Both the position numbers and the translations under genes were made by a program. DNA of 64,000 nt, taken from positions 34,105 to 98,104 of the forward strand of contig JALHNT010000006.1 in assembly GCA_022843385.1 (NCBI GenBank), written 5' to 3'. This stretch comes from Anaerolineae bacterium. Lineage in GTDB: Bacteria; Chloroflexota; Anaerolineae; Aggregatilineales; Phototrophicaceae. The notes beneath the pieces were generated by a model. It searched no databases and was not told where the DNA came from. It saw only the letters and a list, made by a program, of their open reading frames with translations. Positions within the stretch are counted from its first letter, which is position 1, and every line of letters starts with the position of its first letter. This document shows, piece after piece, positions 58,595 through 64,000 of the stretch.

Positions 58595-59467
58595 TTGTCC
58601 CAACACAATATTGAGAACAGCTTGCCCAAGCGCATCGAACAGATGGGTTACAGCTTCAAAGTACGTATATTCAATGAAGCACTTCAGATTGTTGATGGAG
58701 ATGTAGAGAAACTCACTGATCAAATTTACGATAGCGCACTCACTAAAGTAATACAACAATACATAAATGATCATTCTCCTCAACTTATTTCACAATTAGA
58801 TGACTATAAAGTAGTACAAGATAATCAACGTAAACAAATAGACGCACTAGAGATTCAGTTGCAACTTGAAGTAACACAGTCACGTGAATTAGAAAAGCAT
58901 TTTGAGCAAGAACTAGAAACGCAACGAAGCGCTCTAAACCATACTACAGATTTACTGACAAAAGCCAATGAAAATAACGGATCGCTTAAGCGAGAACTTG
59001 TATCTGTACACAAGAGACTTAAGACCACACGAAACGCATTAATATCTGAGCGAGGAGTATCAAATAATTTAAACGCATTGCTAGAGAGAGCTTCAAACAA
59101 ACCGCAAAAAACACCCTCGCAAAGAATTTTGGGGTTAGCTTTGACATTAATTGGAGGAGGTGTGGCATTCACTTGGGCGTTACCAGTATTTGTTAACAGT
59201 TTAATTACAGGTAATAGCGATACAGCTATTCAAGCTGGTCTACTGGCTTTAGGTGGCTTCATAGCTGTATCAGCAGTTGAAAATAACTTTTTAGGATTAT
59301 TTGAAACCAAAGAGCAAGTACCTAAAACTCATCGTCTTAGACTCAATCTACTTAATACTCTACAGAATCACGAAACATCGTCTCAAACAGATTCACCAGC
59401 AGATGACGTTTCTGACTCACCTACAGCAACAGGCCACAACAGTAAGATGTCAGGTAAGCGTATGTGA
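58595..59467 (+). CDS. AT-rich coiled-coil membrane protein (second gene of island)
   Basis: 290 residues from TTG with AAAGGAG upstream. The N-terminal 55 residues are globular. A long coiled coil follows (about 65-160; QRKQIDALEIQLQLEVTQSR, RELVSVHKRLKTTRNAL), then two membrane helices (ILGLALTLIGGGVAFTWALP and AGLLALGGFIAVSA) and a polar Ser/Thr-rich tail. No domain recognised. With the gene at 58032 it forms a two-gene unit of membrane proteins, each with a cytoplasmic helical part. This is reminiscent of paired defence or signalling genes, but nothing proves it. Confidence 0.65.
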   Translation: MSQHNIENSLPKRIEQMGYSFKVRIFNEALQIVDGDVEKLTDQIYDSALTKVIQQYINDHSPQLISQLDDYKVVQDNQRKQIDALEIQLQLEVTQSRELEKHFEQELETQRSALNHTTDLLTKANENNGSLKRELVSVHKRLKTTRNALISERGVSNNLNALLERASNKPQKTPSQRILGLALTLIGGGVAFTWALPVFVNSLITGNSDTAIQAGLLALGGFIAVSAVENNFLGLFETKEQVPKTHRLRLNLLNTLQNHETSSQTDSPADDVSDSPTATGHNSKMSGKRM

Positions 59468-59694
59468 GAGCGACTGATCCTGATCGCCATCCATGTTCTC
59501 TGCGCCATAGTGATGTGACTTCCCGCCAGCGCATCACTCCTGTGGTGGTTGGTGGTGCCACGCAAACATCAATGGACAAGCGAGAAATGGTGCGAAGAAC
59601 GTACATCTGGCTGACGACTGTCGTCTATTTGGCGGTTGTGTCGCTCCGACAACGACGACACAAAACGGAGTTGCACAAAAAAGAGAGTCATGCA

Positions 59695-59721
59695 GTTGCA
59701 ACACTTGCAACTTTTGCAACA
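59695..59721 (+). repeat. 9-bp tandem repeat, three units
   Basis: GTTGCAACA, CTTGCAACT, TTTGCAACA. Confidence 0.75.
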
Positions 59722-59762
59722 CTTTCACCGGATCAGGGAAATGTCACAAAAGGCAGTTTTGC

Positions 59763-59789
59763 ATTTGACGACTTTGACGACTTTTCGCA
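59763..59789 (+). repeat. 9-bp tandem repeat, three units (different motif)
   Basis: ATTTGACGA, CTTTGACGA, CTTTTCGCA; same period as 59695 but another core. Confidence 0.7.
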
Positions 59790-59880
59790 GTAAGTCCACC
59801 GTCATCAATCATCAGAAAAAGAATGCATCATGCGTGACTCGTTTCTAATAGAGAGCAAATCTGCAAAACACAGGCTGGTG

Positions 59881-59907
59881 CAGTTGCAGCATTTGCAGAA
59901 TCTTGTG
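59881..59907 (+). repeat. 9-bp tandem repeat, two to three units
   Basis: CAGTTGCAG, CATTTGCAG, AATCTTGTG; related to the TTGCAA core at 59695. Confidence 0.65.
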
Positions 59908-60057
59908 AATCAACGCGGTGACTTGATCGACTCTGTAACAGGTCGCGTGAATACCCGCGCATCTCAGGGAGCGATCCGCCACCGCAACGGTCGATCCGCC
60001 GGCGGCAATCAGGTCGTGCGAAGTACGAAGTTGAAAGGAAAAGACCTCTGATTTCTC

Positions 60058-60081
60058 TCTGTTTCCTCTGTGCCTCTGTGG
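60058..60081 (+). repeat. 8-bp tandem repeat around CCTCTGTG
   Basis: CTCTGTTT, CCTCTGTG, CCTCTGTG followed by GT. The same CTCTGTG-rich string is, from general experience, widespread in unrelated environmental genomes. Confidence 0.65.
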
Positions 60082-60263
60082 TCAATTCTTCGTCTTTTTC
60101 TCGTGATGGTGGTGTTTTGACCGTGAGCTCGCGGCTTCAATCAGCAAAATCAGCAGCAAACCCCGGTGTTATGAAACAGCAGCAAAAAATGACTCGCCCC
60201 ACTTCCAGACTCTCGCTACAATTTTGGACATCGTGTTCAACAAGTCATGGGAGCAATGACCGG

Positions 60264-60737
60264 ATGGGATTACAGGATACACTGATGCGCGTCGGAGCCA
60301 CCTTCTTCCTCGAACGCCCTGCCCGCTCCAGCACCCCGGTCGACCTGGCGGGACGGATGGAACGGGATGGCGCGGCACTATACAACCGGGTTCGCAGCCT
60401 GGGCGACAGTCCGTATCATCGCAAAGTCCTCAGCCATGTCATCGGCATCGAACGCTGGGGGCAGCGCCGGCTGAAGGTCTTTCTGGGTGAACCCTTCGTC
60501 CGCGACGAGTACGACGCCTACCGTCCGACCCAGGACACTGGCTGGGATGATCTGCTCAATCAGTTTCAGATCGCCCGCGCCGAGACCATCGCCCTGGCGC
60601 GGCAGTTGGGCAGCCATCCCCCGGCATCAACCCAGGTCGAACACAATATGTTCGGCGGCCTGACGATAACCGGTTGGCTCCATTACCTAAACTTCCATGC
60701 CAACGCCGAGAGCAAGCGGATGCGCCCCGGCAACTAA
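60264..60737 (+). CDS. DinB/YfiT-like four-helix-bundle protein
   Basis: 157 residues from MGLQDTLMRVG (60264). LAGRMERDGAALYNRVRSLG, the His-bearing helix KVLSHVIGIERWGQRRLKVF and the closing GWLHYLNFHANAES-like segment fit the DinB superfamily. In that family three His bind a metal, and members act as thiol transferases or damage-inducible proteins. Upstream in-frame sequence back to 60078 belongs to the repeat spacer and is excluded. Host-like composition. Function unknown. Confidence 0.75.
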   Translation: MGLQDTLMRVGATFFLERPARSSTPVDLAGRMERDGAALYNRVRSLGDSPYHRKVLSHVIGIERWGQRRLKVFLGEPFVRDEYDAYRPTQDTGWDDLLNQFQIARAETIALARQLGSHPPASTQVEHNMFGGLTITGWLHYLNFHANAESKRMRPGN

Positions 60738-60761
60738 AACGAAGACTCGTTCACAACCGCT

Positions 60762-60786
60762 CCCCTTCGCCCGGTGGGAGAAGGGG
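60762..60786. terminator. GC-rich hairpin repeat between convergent genes
   Basis: CCCCTTC and GAAGGGG form a stem with inner CCC/GGG pairing, followed by CGGGGGGATGAGGG. This string recurs in many GC-rich genomes as a small interspersed repeat. Placed between the DinB-like and GH3 genes, it can work as a terminator for both. Confidence 0.55.
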
Positions 60787-60812
60787 CGGGGGGATGAGGG
60801 CTAAAGAGCATT

Positions 60813-62456
60813 TCAGGGCAGATTATCCAGCGTCAACGAAAGCTGACCGAGCGCTGGCGAGGCACCAAACAAAACGGCGCAGGCAGCGGGAACGGCCGGA
60901 CGCAGCGGACTGTAGGTCAACAGATAGGCGGCGACATCCGGGAACACATCCCAATCATAGGGCGACCACAAGGCCACCGCGATCACTTTTTCCGGGGGCA
61001 GCGCCCGCACCAACGCCTGCTGCGCCGGCGAGTCAACCGCGTTCTGGGTGAAGACCACCACCTGATCCGCCTGCTGCGCTGCTACCCGCGCCCACTCAAT
61101 CTCCTCGCTGGTCGGTGCCTCGGAGACTCCCAGCCCTTTCACTGCCGGGGCGTGGATGCGACACTCGTTCATGATCTGGATGCGGGTCGCCGGATAAATC
61201 AGCAGGGTGTTGCCTTCCGGGTTGAGCGGTATCCACCCGTTCCGGTCAACCGCCACCGTCACCCCTTTGAGGAAGAGTTCATCCACCAGGGCGGCGTGGC
61301 TTTCCAGATCAATCCGCGCAACCGCCCCGGCCGGGTCAAGCGGCTGCCAGTTCAACAGGCCAAAACGGGCTTTGGTATCCAGGATGCGCTGTACCGAGGC
61401 ATTGATCTGGGCTTCGTCGAGCGTCCCGTTCTCAACCGCTGTGACCACCGCCTGGATCGCCGCCACCTGTGACTCCAGACTCATGTGCGCCGTCAGCACC
61501 AGATCAGCCCCGGCGCTGATGGCCGCGACCACCGCTTCAGGGTAGCTGTAGACCGTGTCTATCGCGTCCATATCGAGGGCGTCGGTCACGACCAACCCCT
61601 GATAACCCATCTCGCCGCGCAGCACATCCTGTATCACGCGCGGGGAAAGTGAAGCAGGACGATCAGCCTGTTCATCCAAAGCCGGATACCAGATATGCGC
61701 CACCATGATCGCCGCGATCTCGGCCTCAATCGCTGCCCGAAAGGGTGCCAGCTCCACCGCCTGCAGCCGTTCGCGGCTCAGGTCAATCACCGGCAGGGTG
61801 GTATGCGAGTCCTCGGCGCTGTCGCCATGACCGGGGAAATGTTTGGCGGTCGCCAGCACCCCCGCCGCCTGTGTCCCCTGAACGAAAGCGCCGAGCATCG
61901 GGCTGACCTGTGCGGGATCGCTGCCGAAGGAACGACGGGTGATGATCGGGTTCTGTGGATTGGTCTCCAGGTCGGCCACCGGTGCCAGGTTCATATTGAT
62001 CCCCACCGCGATCAATTCCCGCGCCAGCGCCTCGCCCACCCAGTAGGCCATCTCCGGCTCACCGGTTGCGGTCAAGAGCGAGGGTGTGGGAAAAATGGTG
62101 AAGCCATCGCGCAGCCGGGCAATCGGCCCCATCTCCTGATCGACGGCGATGAACAAGGGGAAGCCACCGACCTCGAGCATCGTCTGTTGATAACTGTTGG
62201 TCAGGCTGGTGATCTGTTCCGGGGTCACGATGTTATCGGGGAGGAGGACGAGTCCGCCGGGTTGGTAGCGCGTCAGGAACTCGCGTCCCGTCTGAGTCAA
62301 CTGACTGCCGTAGATGTTGACGATGAACATCTGCGCCACCCGTTGTTCCAGCGTCAGCGCCTCAACCGATTGCGCCTGGGCTGTGCCAGCCAGCAGCAGC
62401 GCCATCAGGCAAAAAAGAAGGGACTGGCGCAACCAGTCCCTGATGTATACGACCAT
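60813..62456 (-). CDS. Glycoside hydrolase family 3 (beta-N-acetylhexosaminidase-like)
   Basis: About 547 residues. A signal peptide (SLLFCLMALLLAGTAQAQ) exports it. The GH3 barrel shows YQPGGLVLLPDNI, AVDQEMGPIARLRDGFT, NLAPVADLETNPQNP, and KHFPGHGDSAEDSHTTLP. The last is the NagZ loop whose Asp-His dyad is the acid/base. The nucleophile Asp is in VVTDALDMDAI. A C-terminal domain (about 400-547) resembles the GH3 C-domain. It probably removes N-acetylglucosamine from peptidoglycan or glycans. Start 62456 is preferred: 62498 would overlap the response regulator. Confidence 0.88.
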   Translation of the reverse strand: MVVYIRDWLRQSLLFCLMALLLAGTAQAQSVEALTLEQRVAQMFIVNIYGSQLTQTGREFLTRYQPGGLVLLPDNIVTPEQITSLTNSYQQTMLEVGGFPLFIAVDQEMGPIARLRDGFTIFPTPSLLTATGEPEMAYWVGEALARELIAVGINMNLAPVADLETNPQNPIITRRSFGSDPAQVSPMLGAFVQGTQAAGVLATAKHFPGHGDSAEDSHTTLPVIDLSRERLQAVELAPFRAAIEAEIAAIMVAHIWYPALDEQADRPASLSPRVIQDVLRGEMGYQGLVVTDALDMDAIDTVYSYPEAVVAAISAGADLVLTAHMSLESQVAAIQAVVTAVENGTLDEAQINASVQRILDTKARFGLLNWQPLDPAGAVARIDLESHAALVDELFLKGVTVAVDRNGWIPLNPEGNTLLIYPATRIQIMNECRIHAPAVKGLGVSEAPTSEEIEWARVAAQQADQVVVFTQNAVDSPAQQALVRALPPEKVIAVALWSPYDWDVFPDVAAYLLTYSPLRPAVPAACAVLFGASPALGQLSLTLDNLP

Positions 62457-62481
62457 GTACCGCCTCGCCGTGAAATCAGGT

Positions 62482-63348
62482 CTATTGTCCGGTTTCACTC
62501 AGACGATAACCGATCCCACGCACATTGACAATCAGATCAGCATCCTTGCCGGTCTGTTTCAGCTTACGTCGCAGATTACTGACGTGTGGACGAATGACCT
62601 CACGGGCTTCGGCTTCATCGACCGCATAGCCGCGCACCTCGCGCACCAGCTCATGGCACGAGACCACCCGCCCGCGATGCGCCGCCAGATACAGCAGCAG
62701 GTCAAATTCGGTCGGGGTCAGGTCAATCGGCTGGTCGCCCACCGAAATCTGGTAGCGTCCGGGATAGATCGTCAGCGGCCCCAGCGTCATGTTCCCGGTG
62801 ACGGGTTCACCCATCGACGCAATAGGCGTGGGTTCATAGCGCGACTCCGGCATCGGAGCCGGTTCGTTTTCTTCAAAGACAGCCGCCAGTTTGTCCACAT
62901 CCGACCGCGCCAGCTCGAAGACATTGCTGCGGATGGCATCCAACAGGGAACGCCGACGCTTAAGGTTGCGCGCCCGATCCACGCCACGCGCCACACTCTG
63001 CCGGATGTCCTGGCTGGAGCTGGGCTTAATCAGGTAATCGTGCGCCCCCAGTCGCAAGCTCTCGACCGCTGTCCCCAGGCTTGCATAACCGGTCATCAGA
63101 ATGACGATGGCATCGCTGGAAATGTCCTTGATCCGCTTGAGCAGATCAACGCCCGTCAGCCCTGGCATCCGAATATCCGTCAGGATGACATCGTACTCGC
63201 GCTTGCTAATCATGTCGAGCGCGTCTTCGCCGCTGGCCGCTTCATCCACCTGATAGCCGATGCGCTGAAGCGTTTTGCTGACCGAGTAGCGGATGGCACC
63301 TTCATCATCAACAACGAGAACAGTGGCCGCCTCAGTGGTTATATCCAT
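62482..63348 (-). CDS. Response regulator with winged-helix output domain
   Basis: 288 residues. The receiver domain (1-125) has VLVVDDEGAIRYSVSKTL, Asp 58 in VILTDIRMPGLTG, VILMTGYAS and LIKPSS; it is closest to NtrC-type receivers. A linker of about 75 residues is followed by an OmpR/PhoB-type winged helix (about 195-288) with IDLTPTEFDLLLYLAAHRGR, then RPHVSNLRRKL and IVNVRGIGYRL. This mix of receiver and output type is a little unusual. It is followed after 25 bases by the GH3 gene, its likely co-transcribed neighbour. No kinase is adjacent. Confidence 0.9.
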   Translation of the reverse strand: MDITTEAATVLVVDDEGAIRYSVSKTLQRIGYQVDEAASGEDALDMISKREYDVILTDIRMPGLTGVDLLKRIKDISSDAIVILMTGYASLGTAVESLRLGAHDYLIKPSSSQDIRQSVARGVDRARNLKRRRSLLDAIRSNVFELARSDVDKLAAVFEENEPAPMPESRYEPTPIASMGEPVTGNMTLGPLTIYPGRYQISVGDQPIDLTPTEFDLLLYLAAHRGRVVSCHELVREVRGYAVDEAEAREVIRPHVSNLRRKLKQTGKDADLIVNVRGIGYRLSETGQ

Positions 63349-63478
63349 AATTGCCCACCCTATACGGTAGATAAGTTATGACTTACTTCATCTTTCCTTA
63401 AGGATACAGGGTTCAATCTTTTTTCGCAACATACCGAACGTCTTACTGAGGGTGTTTTTCACAAGTTTTCCAAAAGAT

Positions 63479-64000
63479 TCATGAATGCTGGCGAAAGTGA
63501 AAATAGATTGTGGAAGAGTCACTATTCCCTACTGCGAATTTATCGGCGATAGTCCAGGGATCACCATAGACGACCGCAGCTACCTCATCATCGATACAGA
63601 GGATCGGGATCTGCTCGCGCATCTTCACTGAAATCTTGCGGTTTATCATCCACCGATTGAGTTTTTGCGTGTGTCCCTTCATGCCCAACGGCGCAAACCG
63701 ATCGCCGGCCCGGCGCGTCCGCAGCGTGATCGTTGCACCGGCTGGAATCGCCAACCGCGTCACTGCCTCGTTTGTATCTGACAGACGAGAATCGATAACC
63801 AGTTCCCAACCCTCAAGCGTTACCAACCCCGGAATCGTCACCGGGTACTCATCCCCGGCAGAGAGCAGCGGTATATCAGGCACAATATCGGGTGATGACT
63901 GGCTTTCAATCACAATCGCATGATAATCGACCCGCAGCCGCACATCACCGGTCAGGAGCGCCAAAGCCCCCTGCCGGCCATGCAGCCCGATCTCCACCGC
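63479..64000 (-). CDS. tilS: tRNA(Ile)-lysidine synthase, C-terminal part
   Basis: The gene enters from the right edge; only its last 174 residues are seen. The segment TITLRTRRAGDRFAPLGMKG, then HTQKLNRWMINRKI and REQIPILC is the conserved TilS C-terminal domain that holds the tRNA. TilS adds lysine to C34 of tRNA-Ile so that it reads AUA; the ATP-pyrophosphatase domain lies outside the window. This is the only informational gene here. Confidence 0.9.
   Translation of the reverse strand, partial: AVEIGLHGRQGALALLTGDVRLRVDYHAIVIESQSSPDIVPDIPLLSAGDEYPVTIPGLVTLEGWELVIDSRLSDTNEAVTRLAIPAGATITLRTRRAGDRFAPLGMKGHTQKLNRWMINRKISVKMREQIPILCIDDEVAAVVYGDPWTIADKFAVGNSDSSTIYFHFRQHS

Larger units (their letters stand above)
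59468..60263. other. 796-base repeat-rich spacer without a credible gene
   Basis: Short open frames exist but show no protein-like composition. The stretch contains three 9-bp-period repeat arrays and one 8-bp-period array, listed separately. It marks the right edge of the AT-rich island before host-like sequence resumes at the DinB-like gene. Confidence 0.65.

Noticed and set aside
59464..59793. 109-codon open frame after the coiled-coil gene
   Set aside because: It starts with GTG without a ribosome-binding site, runs through 9-bp repeats, and has low-complexity translation (repeated ATLATFATL and FDDFDDF).
59830..60051. 73-codon open frame in the repeat spacer
   Set aside because: No ribosome-binding site or recognisable fold; its first part is the 9-bp repeat itself.
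1..64000. CRISPR arrays, tRNA/rRNA genes, transposases, integrases
   Set aside because: No regularly spaced long direct repeats, no cloverleaf-like or rRNA-like sequence and no DDE or tyrosine-recombinase protein was recognised in any frame.

Overview
The window is about 64 kb of GC-rich bacterial chromosome with no rRNA, tRNA, phage or plasmid core. Gene content suggests an environmental bacterium, most likely a member of the Chloroflexota (Anaerolineae-like). Pointers are many DUF2142/GT39-type membrane glycosyltransferases, a family-5 peptide ABC transporter, a lone Flp pilin, DUF433 genes and heptameric dispersed repeats. This placement is inference; no phylogenetic marker other than a partial tilS is present.

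Layout. 1-9.5 kb (minus strand): a penicillin-acylase fragment, two membrane glycosyltransferases, a heterodimeric ABC exporter with one degenerate ATP site, a P-loop kinase and a DHFR-fold reductase with its own promoter. 9.5-17.2 kb: a D-2-hydroxyacid dehydrogenase, a GT2, a TPR/HTH pair, a GAF-GAF-PAS histidine kinase, and a KimA-type potassium transporter whose leader carries an intrinsic terminator. 17.7-29.8 kb: a plus-strand catabolic cluster matching the acyclic-terpene (Atu) / branched acyl-CoA carboxylation pathway: carboxyltransferase, acyl-CoA dehydrogenase, AtuA, AtuA-like small protein, enoyl-CoA hydratase and biotin carboxylase/BCCP. Foreign-looking, AT-richer genes interrupt it in at least three places. 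One insertion duplicated the start of the downstream gene.

30-36 kb: a peptide/nickel-type ABC transporter (binding protein, two permeases, fused double ATPase), split by an opposite-strand Flp pilin. 36-47 kb: a zinc-ribbon protein, three methyltransferases, an amidohydrolase, two B12-binding radical SAM proteins, a secreted intradiol-dioxygenase lipoprotein, a flippase carrying an in-frame palindromic repeat, OsmC and a GT4. This looks like an uncharacterised lipid, glycan or small-molecule pathway. 47-54 kb (minus strand): a RelE-type toxin-antitoxin pair, a phosphohexomutase, and a tight four-gene operon of ClpB-like ATPase (dead first ATPase), tandem TIR protein, alpha/beta hydrolase and unknown protein.

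54-64 kb: an esterase-CapA fusion, a single-domain response regulator, a truncated propeller lipoprotein-like gene, an AT-rich two-gene island of membrane/coiled-coil proteins, a repeat-rich 0.8 kb spacer, a DinB-like protein, a GH3 enzyme with a response regulator, and the end of tilS.

Short-period repeats (7, 8 and 9 bp) recur in spacers across the window. Together with AT-rich genes fitted flush between operon genes, they are the most unusual genome-scale feature here.
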